Source: Culex pipiens pallens (taxonomy: Eukaryota; Arthropoda; Insecta; Diptera; Culicidae). Taken from it: DNA of 64,000 bases. Below the pieces are notes generated by a model. That model had not been told where the DNA came from, did not search any database, and saw only the letters and a list, made by a program, of their open reading frames with translations. Shown here piece by piece: positions 44,276 to 56,885 of this stretch (the stretch's first letter is position 1; each line of letters begins with the position of its first letter). The stretch spans positions 128,710,323 through 128,774,322 of the forward strand of contig NC_068938.1 of assembly GCF_016801865.2 (NCBI RefSeq). Reading direction: 5' to 3'. A program made the translations under genes and the position numbers.

Positions 44276-44854
44276 TAAGTTGAGTGATTAGCCAGAGTTG
44301 GATCTGCTTTTTTTCGACTATCTCTCTCTCCTATCCAATACAATTTCATCCGGAGCCTAATGAAGACGGGCAGGTTTCAGTTGGCGCGCAGTTTTTCCTC
44401 GAGCGGGTTTTACTTGCTGGTGATGCTGGTTGTGGAAATGACACGGCAAATAGCACAGAGAGACAACACGATTTGCATATTTTAACGCTGCACGCTCTGC
44501 TTAGACCATATTGTAGCAAAATAGACGAAAACAAGTGTTGCTGGGTGGGGATCATTGGAGCCTGCTGATGGGGGTACAAGCAGAGCGGGGATGAAGCCCC
44601 GAAAACAATTCCTAGGATCGGTGGAAAACATGCAGCTTCAACCATATTGTATGGGTTCGATTTTATGTACGTTATTGAAAAAATCGAATGTGATTGAAAG
44701 CATTTTTCTCGGAATTTCAAATTGAAAACCATTGACCTTTTTTTCGAACCGTTTTTATTTCAATGTTACCTTTTGTACCTGTTGCACGAATCTTTGAAAA
44801 TAATTTTGTGAGCTATTTTTAAACATTTTCACATTGAATATTCTAAAGGTTGGT

Positions 44855-45805
44855 TGAGGCCGTTGGAAATATTTTATGAAGTTTATGTCCCTCGACTCTG
44901 ACCAGTTTTTGCGGTGCTGTACATTGGAATTTCATAAAAATTTAAAATATTTTCATTCCAGCCCAAACATGCTAAATATGATTATCAATACAGAAACAAT
45001 TTTTGCCCCCCCATTTTTTGGAATTTGTTATTACTCAAAATTTGCAAAATTGGTTTATTTTTATGCTGAAATGCCTACGAAGGGTATTACACAGTACAAA
45101 AAAATCAATTCCCGTAATCGTTAATTGTGTCCATGAATTTGAGAACCATGACGGAATTTATTCAAGAGTATGATGCATTTGCACTATAAACGTGAATATA
45201 TTCCTTCTTGATTCTCAAATTCCTGAACACAATTTACGTTTTCGAGATACGATTTTTTTTCCGTGTAGGTGTTTCAAAAACAGGATTGTTTGCTTGTTTG
45301 TTTATTTCTTGTAGTGTAAAGGAAACCTTTTTTAATTTGCTACATTTCGATTTTACAGAGAATATTACATTAAATTGTCTTACATTACGGTTCACATCAC
45401 AGATACAATTAAGTTTTATCGTTAATAATACAGTTTTTAATCAGTTTTTATGAAAAAAAAGTCGGGAAAAAATTAAACTACAAGCCATGATTTTAACATT
45501 TGAATTTTAAAAAGTTTTTAAAAATGCTTTGTACACCTGTCAAGTTGTTTTGCAATCATTTGTTTCCTAATTATCTAAATACTGACGAAAAAAAAAATTG
45601 CGAAGAAAAAAGTTTTTGCGGTTTTGTACATCGGAAATTCATAAAAAATCAATATATTTTTAAACCACCCAAACATGCTCAACATGATTTTCCATGAAGA
45701 AAAACCATTTTAGATTGTTTTCAGTTGACTTCTATTTTCATTAATATTTCGATGTTTCTTTGTAACTTTTTTGCCTCCTGATTTTTTGGCCCAATTTTGA
45801 AAGGG
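44855..45805. repeat. Decayed GGCCGTTGSA MITE pieces around another MITE
   Basis: GGCCGTTGGAAATATTTTAT to about 45010 and TTTGCGGTTTTGTACATCGG to about 45805 belong to the family of 3160-3632. Between them 45095-45270 is a copy of the 9832-10002 MITE. Confidence 0.5.
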
Positions 45806-46107
45806 GGACGGGGAAGTAAATGTTGGCCCCGGTCTAACCTAGAGGGTTAGGTCGATAGCTCAGTCCAGATGTAGGAGTCGTCTCCCTGGGCCCCTGTCTC
45901 GGTGGAGTCGCTGGTGGGCAGTTGGACTCACAATCCAAATGTCGTCAGTTCGAATCCCGGGGTGGATGGAAGCTTAGGTGTAAAAAGAGGTTTGCAATTG
46001 CCTCAACAATCAAGCCTTCGGACACCTAGTTTCGAGTAGGAATCTCGCAGTCGAGAACGCCAAGGCCAAGGCCAAGGCAATGCTGTAGAGCGAATAATTT
46101 GATTTTT
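45806..46107 (+). repeat. tRNA-derived SINE, 5'-truncated
   Basis: Starting in the GAAGTAAATGTTGGCCCCGG spacer, it contains the second tRNA-like unit (CTGGTGGGCAGTTGGACTCA, GTTCGAATCCC) and the common tail of 761-1180. The first tRNA-like unit is absent. CCAAGG is triplicated near the end. Confidence 0.8.
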
Positions 46108-46308
46108 GATAAATACTTATTTGTATTTTATAAGCTGGCCCTGCTGAACACGTGGCGTCCATGTAAAACTTGTTCCATTCCTTGAAGTGCATTGTCGTCA
46201 CGTCTTGCGGTAATCTTTTTATCGTCTATTCAACAGAGATTGAGCGAAAAGTTTTCGAGAAGTAGTTGAACGGAGACCACCGGCATTTAGGAAAAATGTT
46301 ACCCAACT

Positions 46309-47679
46309 GGTTAATTCTCTACCAACTCACACGCAATCGGGAAAAGTTGCCCCGATCCCTCTTCGATTTGCGTGAAACTTTGTCCTACGGGGTAACTTTT
46401 GTCCCTGATCACGAATCCGAGGTCCGTTTTTTGATATCTCATGACGGAGGGGCGGTACGCCGGTACGACCCCTTCCATTTTTGAACATGCGAAAAAAGAG
46501 GTTTTTTTTCAAAAATTTGCTGCCTGAAACGGTGATGAGATAAAAATTTGGTGTCAAAGACACTTTTATGTAAAATTAGACGCCCAATTTGATGGCGTAC
46601 TCAGAATTCCAAAAAAACGTATTTTTAATCGAAAAAAACACAAAAAACGTTTTAAAAACTCTGGAATTTTCAATTACTCATCTGTAAAATTTTTTGGAAC
46701 ATGTCAAATATAGGAAATTTAATGTACTTTTCGAATCTACATAGCCCCGGAAGGTAATTTTTTCATTTAGAACAAAATTTTTCATTTTAAAATTTCGTGT
46801 TTTTTCTAACTTTGCAGGGTTATTTTTTTAGAGTGCAACAATGTTCTACAAAGTTCTAGAGCAGACAATTACAAAAAAAAACGATATATAAACATAAGGA
46901 GTTTGCTCATAAACATCACGAGTTATCGCGATTCTACGAAAAAAAGTTTTGAAACAGTTACCTTTTGCGTTTCTCTTTGTTTCGTCGTCCGTGTTTGTCG
47001 CGGGTGACGATGAACGGGCATTAATAACGACGACCAACATCAAAACTTTTTTTTCGTAAAATCGCGATAACTCGTGATGTTTATGAGCAAACTCCTTATG
47101 TTTATATATCGTTTTTTTTTGTAATTGTCTGCTCTAGAACTTTGTAGAACATTGTTGCACTCTAAAAAAATTACCCTGCAAAGTTAGAAAAAACACGAAA
47201 TTTTAAAATGAAAAATTTTGTTCTTAATGAAAAAATTACCTTCCGGGGCTATGTAGATTCGAAAAGTACATTAAATTTCCTATAAAATGACATGTTCCAA
47301 AAAATTTTACAGTTGAGTAATTGAAAATTGCAGAGTTTTTAAAACGTTTTTTGTGTTTTTTTCGATTAAAAATACGTTTTTTTTTGAATTCTGAGTACGC
47401 CATCAAATTGGCGTCTAATTTTACATAAAAGTGTCTTTGACACCAAATTTCTATCTCATCACCGTTTCAGGCAGCAAATTTTTGAAAAAAAACCTCTTTT
47501 TTCGCATGTTCAAAAATGGAAGGGGTCGTACCGGCGTACCGCCCCTCCGTCATGAGATATCAAAAAACGGACCTAGGATTTGTGATCAGGGACAAAAGTT
47601 ACCCCGTAGGACAAAGTTTCACGCAAATCGAAGAGGGGTCGGGGCAACTTTTCCCGATTTCGTGTGAGTTGGTAGAGAA
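46309..47679. mobile_element. Foldback element with about 640-bp arms
   Basis: Arms at 46309-46950 and 47042-47679 are near-identical inverted copies around a 91-bp spacer. The direct repeat TTACCCAACT (46299-46308 and 47680-47689) marks the insertion. Reading frames in the arms are mirrored and not genes. A solo arm end is at 34265-34430. Confidence 0.85.
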
Positions 47680-47689
47680 TTACCCAACT

Positions 47690-50600
47690 ACAAAGCTATC
47701 TGTTTTTGAAAGTTCGGAATTTCACAAAAATATATATGCATATATGCTTTTTCTTTATTCAAGTAAATAGCATTTACAATTGAATCGGCAATCGGTTTGA
47801 AAATATTTGTTCGTGAGGCTTTAATACTTGGAGTTTTGGTCATAATTTAACAAACAAAAAACTTCAATGAAAAATGTTTTTAAGTCCCTCCCTCCAATTA
47901 GGGTTAAAACACAACACACCTCTCATATTCTAAATAACAAAAAATATTTGAATGAAATCAATTAATTTTTTGACAAGGGATAGAAATGCAGCATTTTTCC
48001 AAAGTTCGTAGGTTTTTTTTCACCTGCCAATTGTTTTAAAAATTGTCCCAATTCCACATTAGGCTGAAAAAAATATTATGTTGAATTATTTTTGAAATTG
48101 GTTTCTTTCTAATACTGCTGAGATACTTAAAAAAAGCATTTCAAGTTTTTTTTAAAGACAAAATGTTGAGATTCGTTGCAATGAATCTACTTTTGTCAAC
48201 CAGCTTTATGAGCACTTCAAGCTTTATAAAGAGATTATCCTGCTCGAACTGCAAAACTTCGCTCCACTAATTAAATCTCCACTCGAATGCCATCGTTGAA
48301 GGTCACTCCTTTCCTCGTCGTTCTGTAGGACACTCAAGAAAAAAGCAGCTTTATCAATCATATCCGAATCAACTGCAACCTTTCAGAAGAAGGTAGCGGA
48401 GAGGGAAGAAAACACACAATGACAGATGAGAGACAGCATGACATTCTGGTTACAGTACACAGCGGACCAGCCGTAACGGCAATAGATATAAATCATGGCT
48501 TGTGGGAGCTTTCGTTTGGCCAAGTCAATCATGCACACACTTTGCTTGCATCAGCACATTTTATCGTGCTTCGGGGGAAAAGCCCCTATTTCTAATCGTA
48601 AAATTTCTTTTTTTTTTTGAACGTCTTATCTTTGAGAAATTAATCGCAACAAAAAAGGGAACTGTAATGCTGATAAACAAAACTGCTCAAGAGGTGAAAA
48701 GTGGTATTAAAGTTTAACCTGCTGAAAATGTGTGCTTTTCCCCTGCCAGGTGACGGACGTAGCCCACCATGACTGATAGAGATCCCACATTATGATCTGG
48801 TGAAGTGGAGAAAAAAGCGAGAAAAAATAAAACTCGGGAGATAAACTTTTGCATTAGCTAATTAAACGGGGTTCAAGCGGATGAATCCGGATGATGATGG
48901 TTGAGTTGCTTGAGTGAAGTTAATGAGGGAAAGTTTTCACGAAAGATTGCTTGAAAAGCTTTTTCTCTTCTATTAAAATCTGCGAAAACAAATTTGTTTT
49001 TCTGCTGAACAATTGAGCAATTTATTTCAAAATGTACAAAAACAGTAATTAGTGAAAACATCATAATTATGTTTTACCCAAGAATCCCCACAGAGGAAAA
49101 TACTGTAAAGCTAACGAAAACATGTTTGCACGCACGGCACGCGATGTATTCGCGGTTGGAAAATTGATCAATTTCGATCAAAAGGTCAAAAGTTTCCCTG
49201 GCAATAGTGGAGCTTTCGAGAACACTCGAATTGTTTCGGGGGGGAATAAGCCAATAACATGAACACTTTTGGTTAGCTATAGGAATTTATCCAAGGCAAC
49301 AAAGTTATTCGATCGGAAATAATTGGGTTCAACGATTAGCTGTTTCGATATGCTTTGAAAACTAATGTTAACTTTCTGGAAAAGGTTAGAGAGGCAGTCT
49401 GTTACTGACAAGCAATGTTGAATGCACTTTTATAAACTTCACAACACAACATAGCTGCTGTTGATGATGCAAGTTTATTTTTTGCTTTGTTTTTGTTCTA
49501 TTACTTTTCAGCTGGATTGGCAAGCAAATTTACCGGGTAGAAGAATAGCTGTTAAAGTTAAATAACTAATCTAACGCAGGTAGAGCTAAAAAAAAGATTT
49601 CTGAGTAACAGCATTTAATGATTTGCAAATATTTGTCTTGGAAAAAATCAAAGACTATTTACGATTTGATATGGAAATTTTAACCATGAAACTACCTTTG
49701 AAAATGTTAACTAAACAAATCTGAGATTCTACCCCGCGCGACCTTCACACCAAAGCGCCAAAGCTAAACCAACAAATTTGCATTCACTCGAAGAAGCCCT
49801 AATCTCCTGAACTTGTGCTCGCCAAGGCGGATCCATCAGCCAACGCCGGAATGAGGACGACGCGGCAGGAAATTATTTTGCAAGCAAGTAACTACTGTAA
49901 ATTGAGCTTCCTCTTCATCCGCGCCGGCAAAGCAACTTGATTACCAATTACGACCGAGGGAAGGATGGCGGGGCAAGTTGATAACAAGCACCAAGGATAA
50001 CGTTTGCCTACCGCTGTGACATCAAGAGACTCCAAAGCTCGCCGGGGAGTTTAGCACTTCGGTGGAGTCCGCGGTTGTGCACTAAAGTACAATTTATTGA
50101 TTTTTGTTCCTTCTGAGTGGAAAAAAAGTGGAGAAAACGAAGAAAATCGTAAACTCACAAAAAAAGCAACGTCTAGCAGTACATCAAACGAATCGCAAAG
50201 AAATCCAATATTTTTTGTTCGAAATTTCATTGAAAGTCAAGAATCGTGACGCGACAGAATGCTTGATTGGCTGCAAATCGGTATTTTGATTTGTGATATT
50301 GGCTTGGACAGCACCGGCCTCAAACGCAGATAGGGATTTTTCTCACTCGCTCTCAAACTGACTTTTGATCATAGCATTGACGAATCAGAAACCGAAGTAC
50401 TTGAAATCAGTGAATACAATGACTGGACTTAACAAGTCAATCACAAATCGTTTGCGCATCAATTTGCAAACGAATGTTAAAATCTCTGAGGAAATCTTCA
50501 TTTTCGTACAGAAATATTATTCAAGCAAAAAGAAAGGGGTCGTTCAAACATTACGGTCATGATATTCGTGACATGCTCAATTTATTGTTTTATTATGCAC

Positions 50601-50690
50601 TTTCGATTTTTGGCAATATTTTATCTATGTTTCCCAACACATATTGACAATAAAAGAGAAAAATGAACATTATTCAGCGATTCCCCACGA
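47690..50690. other. Gene-free stretch with GC-richer islands
   Basis: No convincing frame. 48250-48800 and 49730-50095 are unique and GC-richer than their surroundings, with no SINE or TIR features. They may be regulatory DNA. The remainder is AT-rich and featureless. Confidence 0.35.
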
Positions 50691-50699
50691 AGGAAAAAA

Positions 50700-51310
50700 T
50701 GTTATTGAAATAGTGAAATTTAAGCGATGACCTACACATGTTTGAGTACCAATTTTCGTAATTGAAAGACGCAACTTTTGGTACCAAAACATGTATAGGC
50801 AATCGCTGAAATTTTTAAGTAATCGCAGTTTTAGTAAAAAAAGGCCGTTTTCGTCAATTTCCCATTTTTGCGCGCGGCGCGTCGAAAAACCCACTTTTTA
50901 TTTTCAAAAAATCGTATCTCGGAATATTAAAGAAATAACTTCATCATTTTTTGATATGTTATGCAAAATTATGATAAAAATATTTTCGGATAAACTGCCC
51001 ATAATTGAAAATTCGGCTATTATGCCAAATCAAGTATTCCGAGAAAAACGCGTTTAAGAGTTTGTCACAAAATCTCCGTCAAGGCAATTTCCCATAAAAG
51101 TGGCATATTAGCCGTTTGGTTTTTCGCATTGGCAGCCAAGTCTAAACACTATTTCAGTGAAATTCAAGTTCCAGGAGATCCGTTAGAACATCCTCTACCA
51201 CCTGATGCTAATATCTCGTTTTTGCCAAAAGTGGATAATAGCCGTTTTTTCAATGGTGGGCAGTATAGGCTCTTTGGTCCCGAGACCTTCAAAACGTTGC
51301 CGTCGTGCTA
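50700..51310. repeat. Dispersed AT-rich repeat, copy 2 (first part)
   Basis: ATTTTTGCGCGCGGCGCGTC and GGCTCTTTGGTCCCGAGACC match the copy at 31190-31873. The second part of that copy is matched instead at 54990-55420. Confidence 0.55.
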
Positions 51311-52134
51311 ACTTGTCGCACGTGCATTTTGGGTCAAATTGATTTAAGAACGCCATTTTGTACAGCTAACAATGCCTCACCTTTTGACCTTCACAGATCC
51401 CCAAAATTCGATTTCAATCCTGAGATATTCAATAAAAACCGAAAAAACTCAGTGCATTGTTGTCACTCTATATACATATAAAAGAAGTTTCAATCATGTC
51501 GTGCTATCTTGATGTAAGTGCGACAACTGGCCAAAGGGATCTCTGGTCAGAACGCGTTTGACGCACTTACAAGTTAGACTACCGTACACATCCCAAGTAA
51601 CATTTTTAAACCAACTAGCCACCACCTAGTTTTATTAAGGTTTTATGGTAGCATCTTGATTGCTTAATAGTTTTATTTGGGAATTCACCGCAACCAATAA
51701 GCAAGCGCTTATTAATAGGTTCTAACAGGGTTTTATGCCTCGGACATAAAACCTTGTGACAATAAAAGCTAAATGACTTTCAATAAGGTTTTATGAAAGT
51801 TTTAAGAGAGTCTTGAAAACCCAATGGCAATGTCATGCCAAACGGTTTTATCGCATGCTTCTTTAAAACCAAGGGTGTTTTAGCTGTCAAGTGCCATTAG
51901 GCATGCAAAAAGCTTAATTAAAACCACAAGCTCCTGAAAAAGCTTTTAACGCGGCCAATTAGCAGTGCATAAATATGGCGCTAAACGCGTGTTCTGATTG
52001 AATGTGATTGACCGCCATCTTGGTTGAAAAAATAGAGAACTGAGAAATTTGATTTAAATTTGACGAAAACACTCATTTATGCTGAATTTCTGATATAATT
52101 AAAATAGCGATAGATGTTTATAAATAATTTCTAA

Positions 52135-52560
52135 TCTAATCTAATCTAATCAGACCCTAGCGCAGCCAATCTTTCGAAGGGATCCTGGAGAGTGCCTTAG
52201 GTTAGATGACGCCTAGCACTCTTCTTGTCATTTATTAACATTTGTAGTGCGCCATTGCATTAGAATGCATTGAAACATCACAAGCGTTAAAGCGGCCAGG
52301 CCTACTGCGTAAAGCCGTATCGCAGAGATGACTCGTAATTGGGTTGAGTTTGAGCACTGAGTGTTCGAACAACAACACAATTCTGAATCGACAGGGGAGG
52401 AAGAAGCGTGGGGACACACCACCATACGCTCCGAGATTTTGGTTGTATTCGTTGGGAGCACCATGCTAAGAAGGTTTGGTACTCCGGGACCCTCTGGGAT
52501 GGGACATTGTATTTCCACGAATGCCCTGGACACTATTTGCCGTGGTTATAGCTCTCTGTA
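52135..52560 (-). repeat. Retroposon fragment with (AGATT)n tail
   Basis: TCTAATCTAATCTAATCTAA at the left end is a pentameric 3' tail of a minus-strand retroposon. The body is GC-richer than its surroundings and has overlapping frames without recognisable domains. Family not assigned. Confidence 0.5.
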
Positions 52561-52593
52561 ACAGTATTCCTAATTCCAGTTCACTCTCACCAA

Positions 52594-52670
52594 GTCGTCA
52601 TGGCCTAGTGGTTAGCATTTTTGCTTACCAATCCAAAGGACGGAGGATCGAACCCCGCCGCGAGCGACTT
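52594..52670 (+). repeat. tRNA-like unit
   Basis: A-box TGGCCTAGTGGTTAG and B-box GGATCGAACCCC with tRNA spacing. The acceptor stem is imperfect. Probably a SINE head. Confidence 0.55.
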
Positions 52671-52723
52671 TGATTTTTCGTTCATATTCATCATTTCAAA
52701 TTTCTGTGTTCTTAAACTTTCTC

Positions 52724-52802
52724 GTTGGGAGCAGATGGGCATCGAACCCAGAACCATTCGCTTACAAAGCGAACACCGTAACCAGTCAGCCACGGCCGCT
52801 TA
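52724..52802 (-). repeat. tRNA-like unit, opposite strand
   Basis: Minus strand: A-box-like TGGCTGACTGGTTACGG, anticodon loop TTTGTAA (TGT, Thr-like) and B-box GGTTCGATGCC. It faces the unit at 52594-52670 head to head across 53 bp. Probably SINE-derived, not a functional tRNA. Confidence 0.5.
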
Positions 52803-53494
52803 TAAATAATTTGAACATTTTTTCAAATAATTGCAATAAAATATTTTTTACATTAAAAACTATGATTACAAATAATGATTTTTTATGAAGCGAGTACATT
52901 TATTAATAAGATTTCAACCGCAGCTGAATTTGAGCCACCAATTGCGAGAAATAAGCTTTCAAATTGTTTTGAATACCTCCAATCTATATATATATAAAAT
53001 ATCGACGGTTTTGTTCGAACGCGAATCACTTGAACACGGAACGTCGGATCGAGCCGCTTTTTGTTGCGTTAGGTTCGTGTAAGCCCAAGAAAGGTTTATA
53101 TGCTAAAAAATTGCCACTTTGGCCACTCTGAGACCGATTCCGGAGCATCTGCAGATTGTATGGGAAAATTTACGTAAAATCAGATTTTGATCACAGGAGG
53201 CTGAAGCCGAAAACGTTAACAAACGAAGGCAGAACGAAGTTTGTCGGGTAAGGCTTGTATCTATTATATATCATCGCCATTTTAGCAAACCATCTCCATT
53301 TTATCATGTGGCAAGACAAAGACTTATTTTTTGCCAAAATAAAACATAAGCATAAGCATAAGACGTTTGAAGACGTATGAAATGTCATTTTTGCTTAACT
53401 TTTGACTAGGTTTTAACAAAGGTTTTATCAAGGCTTTGAGGATGTTGTTAGGATTCAGTTGTAAAGCCTTGAACTCCTATGTAGGTTTTATAAA

Positions 53495-54468
53495 TACACG
53501 CAGAAAAATAAGGAATATTTGAATCAACAAAACCGTTTTGTTGATTTGAAAATCATGATTTTTGTTGAATCAACGCTAAACGTCAAAGCAGCTTTTTCAA
53601 AACAACAAAAGACTTTTTTAGAATTGAGAAAATCAAGCTTTGTTTCAACGCAATTTTTTTTGTTGATTATTAGGATGTAACAAAAATGACTTTTTGGCGG
53701 GCATTCAGGGGTTTGTTCCGGTGGGCATACTGAGCCCAAATCCCAAATATGAGCTTGATTGGACGTAACAGGAGCTGGCGCTCCGCCCTTCAATTTTAAA
53801 TGGGATTTAACCCGTAAAAAAAAGATTTTTTCAAAAATGACAATTTTCGAGGCATTTTGGCCACTGAAGCGTTTACCAAAAACATCACTGGCGTGTAGGC
53901 CAGATCCTTGCGCATCTTTTGGTATATATAACATTGAAGTTTGGAGCATCCTGGAGCTCGGTACAGACCTTCAAAGTTTGGCATTTTTTCGAAAAATCGG
54001 TCCCAGCAAAATCAAATGGCGTCTCGGGCGTCGCGAGACGCGACGCATATCTTTTTTGCCGGGGCCGGTTTTTCGAAAAAATGCCAAACTTTGAAGGTCT
54101 GTACCGAGCTCCAGGATGCTCCAAACTTCAATGTTATATATACCAAAAGATGCGCAAGGATCTGGCCTACACGCCAGTGATGTTTTTGGTAAACGCTTCA
54201 GTGGCCAAAATGCCTCGAAAATTGTCATTTTTGAAAAAATCTTTTTTTTACGGGTTAAATCCCATTTAAAATTGAAGGGCGGAGCGCCAGCTCCTGTTAC
54301 GTCCAATCAAGCTCATATTTGGGATTTGGGCTCAGTATGCCCACCGGAACAAACCCCTGAATGCCCGCCAAAAAGTCATTTTTGTTACACTCTTTTGATT
54401 ATATTCATTATATTTTGTTGATTCAAACCGCGTACAGGCTGATTCTACAAAACTTTTTTCTACGTGTA
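53495..54468. mobile_element. TA-flanked MITE carrying a nested foldback
   Basis: TACACGCAGAAAAATA and its imperfect complement TTTTTTCTACGTGTA mark the ends (TA included). Subterminal TGATTCAAC motifs match on both sides. The interior is occupied by the foldback at 53676-54389. Confidence 0.6.
53676..54389. mobile_element. Foldback element with about 324-bp arms
   Basis: TGTAACAAAAATGACTTTTT begins arms at 53676-53999 and 54062-54389 that are almost perfectly inverted, with a 62-bp spacer rich in GCGTCTCGGGCGTCGCGAGA. The six overlapping frames seen here are mirror-image artefacts. Confidence 0.85.
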
Positions 54469-54696
54469 GGCCGTGACAACCTTTTGCGGAGGTCCTTTTG
54501 AGTTTTAACAGAGGTTTATCGGGGTTCTGGGGATGCTGTTACGACTTAGTGGTTTTAATGTTGGTTTTGGCTGATAGTTTTTATAGCGGTTGAGACAGCT
54601 TTGATAAAGCCTAAAATGTTACTTGGGATATGTAATTATAACTCAGGACTCCAGCAACCAACTTCAACCAAAATTCGGGACAATGCACAGAATGGT

Positions 54697-54922
54697 CGTG
54701 GGTCTCGTGGCGCAGGGGTAGCGGCTTCGGCTGCCGATCCCGATGATGCTATGAGACGCGGGTTCGATTCCCGCCTTATCCACTGAGCTTCTATCGGATG
54801 GTGAAGTAAAACGTCGGTCCCGGTTTCTCCTGTCTCGTCAGAGGCGCTGGAGCAGAAATCCCACGTTAGAGGAAGGCCATGCCCCGGGGGGCGTAGTGCC
54901 AATAGTTTCGTTTCGTTTCGTT
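54697..54922 (+). repeat. tRNA-derived SINE with (TTTCG)n tail
   Basis: The head has A-box TGGCGCAGGGGTAG and B-box GGGTTCGATTCCC. A body of about 130 bp (CGGTCCCGGTTTCTCCTGTC) ends in GTTTCGTTTCGTTTCGTTTT. A different family from the dimeric SINE. Confidence 0.75.
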
Positions 54923-54989
54923 TTCGCACAGAATGGTCAGCCAAACAAAACATGTTTGTTATTGTTTATATTGCGTGCTCTAGTTTTTG

Positions 54990-55420
54990 TTTATTCAAGG
55001 TCAAACATTTAAACGCGTTTTTCTCGGAACGTCGAAATTGCGGGTGTGACAAGATAGAACGACATCGTCGAAAAGAGCATTTTAGGTTTTCATTTTCAAA
55101 TGTTAGACTAGATATTTGAAACTTTTTACTATTTTTCCTTAAAAACCTTTCTAATATCCTTTCGTTTGCGCTCAAGACAGCTAAAACCGGTTGAAATGGT
55201 GCGGAGTTATGATTTTTGGAAAAATGTGGTTTTTGCGAAAATCGACGAAAATTGTATTTTTTCGAGCCACCCTAACATGTCCTAGGTCACCCTAACGGCC
55301 AAAACAAAAAAAATACGGGTCTAATTATTTCGGCCAAGAACCCCCAGAAAAATTTTGAGCCCGATCGGAGAACTTTTTTTTCGAATCATGCTGTTTTCGT
55401 GGGGAATTGCTGTATTTATA
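54990..55420. repeat. Dispersed AT-rich repeat, copy 3 (second part)
   Basis: Matches 31545-31873 (GAGCCCGATCGGAGAACTTT, GAATCATGCTGTTTTCGTGG). Complements the first-part copy at 50700-51310. Confidence 0.55.
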
Positions 55421-55570
55421 TTTTTTTGAATTCTTGGAAAATAAATTATAATAAAAAAAATATGCAAAACTCCAGAAATTGTATACAAGTTTAATTTCAA
55501 AATAAAAGCACAACTCTAGAAATTTTAAACAATAAAATGCTCATGATTTTACCATTGCTGTGTTACTGTT

Positions 55571-55894
55571 GGACCGAGCCACGTAGCCCAGTGGTAACGC
55601 TTCCACCTCCCAAGCGGTAGATCGGAGTTTAAATCCCGGCTCGGACCAACACAACAGGTGATCTTTTCCCTTCTGGATTCGATTGCTTAGTAAAGGAAAG
55701 GTAGTGTATCGTCACAGACTGGACCTTATCAAGACACCATAGGAAGACAACATATGTAATGTTAACATTAACCTTAACATGTTAACATTAAGTTGATAAA
55801 TAAACTGTCACTGAATCCGCTTTGTAAATGCCGGCCCCGATACTCTTCACGGGTGTTCCCCTCAGGAACAGGGAAAGATTTACTTTACTTTTTA
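55571..55894 (+). repeat. tRNA-derived SINE (same family as 10351-13497)
   Basis: The 10-bp direct repeat TGTTACTGTT (55561-55570, 55895-55904) frames a tRNA-like head (GTAGCCCAGTGGTAACG, B-box AGTTTAAATCCC) and a body ending GGAAAGATTTACTTTACTTT. Compared with the split copy it lacks about 190 bp internally. Confidence 0.85.
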
Positions 55895-55904
55895 TGTTAC
55901 TGTT

Positions 55905-56700
55905 TAAAGTTTGACAAGAATATTTAACTATTGATACCGAAATATTATGATTACATCAAATAGTAGATTAGTAATACAATTTGATTAATCAATATGAATA
56001 TTGGCCAATCTATTCTCAACAGTTCATAACATAATACATTTGAAATTTAATCATCGCCATTCAAATGGTTGTGATTGACACATTGAAGTTTTGAGCTTTT
56101 TGCAGCTCTATTATCGCAAGGTTTGTTTTTTTTAACTCAAGACTCTGAAATTTCTATTTTGTCACATTCTTATGGAATTTATTAATTTTAGATGGGAGTA
56201 GTCTTCTGAATTTTCGCATTTTTTCGCGATTTCTAAATTTTTATTTGGATGAAACATTATCCAGGCATTCCCTATGTCAAAAGAAGTCAAGTCTCCATAT
56301 AATTTTGGGGGCTGGTGTTACAAAATGGTTATGAAAATGTATGACATTCTGTATCTTGAAAAAGTTCTTCGTCAAAAGGATTTTCTAATTCATATTGCAA
56401 AGAGTTTCAATTTTTAACATTAAAAATCGGACCTTTAGTTTCCGAGATATCGTCAGTTGAAAATTACAGGCTTATAAGGTGTCACTTACATAAATTCATT
56501 TTCATTTTCATCGAATTCTTTTCGCAGAAACCAGGTGATTGCCCGATTTTCATAGTTCCAGAGAGAAAATTGTAGGAAATTGTTTGAGCCATTTAAAACA
56601 TAATTCAGAGTCGCAATTTTTCCAAGGGTTATGTTTACACTCTAAGAAATTAAAACAAATGAAAAATGTATATGTATAGGTTGCTATAAATTGACAACGG
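55905..56700. other. Gene-free AT-rich stretch
   Basis: No coding frame, tRNA-like boxes or element boundaries were seen. Confidence 0.4.
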
Positions 56701-56885
56701 CACATAGCATAGCATAGCATAGCATTACGGGTCTGCACCACGCTGTAGGGGGTGCCACAATGGTCAATTCAATATTCTTAGACAATTTGATTGTTGCCCG
56801 GTACAACCAAAAATATCTAAGAAAGTAAATTTCCTCACTATGCTCCACGGCTACGCCCATACAGTCCCGTGGGGATATGGGAGGG
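56700..56885 (-). repeat. Retroposon fragment with (ATGCT)n tail
   Basis: ATAGCATAGCATAGCATAGC at the left end reads as a pentameric 3' tail on the minus strand. The adjoining GC-richer body (CCACGCTGTAGGGGGTGCCA) looks like a LINE or SINE 3' end. Family not assigned. Confidence 0.45.

Larger units (their letters stand above)
51592..54627. mobile_element. 3-kb composite element with CCCAAGTAACATTTT termini
   Basis: CCCAAGTAACATTTT at 51592 and its complement AAAATGTTACTTGGG ending at 54627 form matched termini. Subterminal DNA on both sides is rich in GGTTTTAT-type motifs. It contains later insertions: a retroposon piece (52140-52560), two tRNA-like units (52594-52800) and the nested MITE/foldback at 53495-54468. 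No transposase frame. Confidence 0.6.

Noticed and set aside
53524..54421. Several overlapping 80-140-codon frames on both strands
   Set aside because: They lie in the near-perfect inverted arms of a foldback element and duplicate each other.
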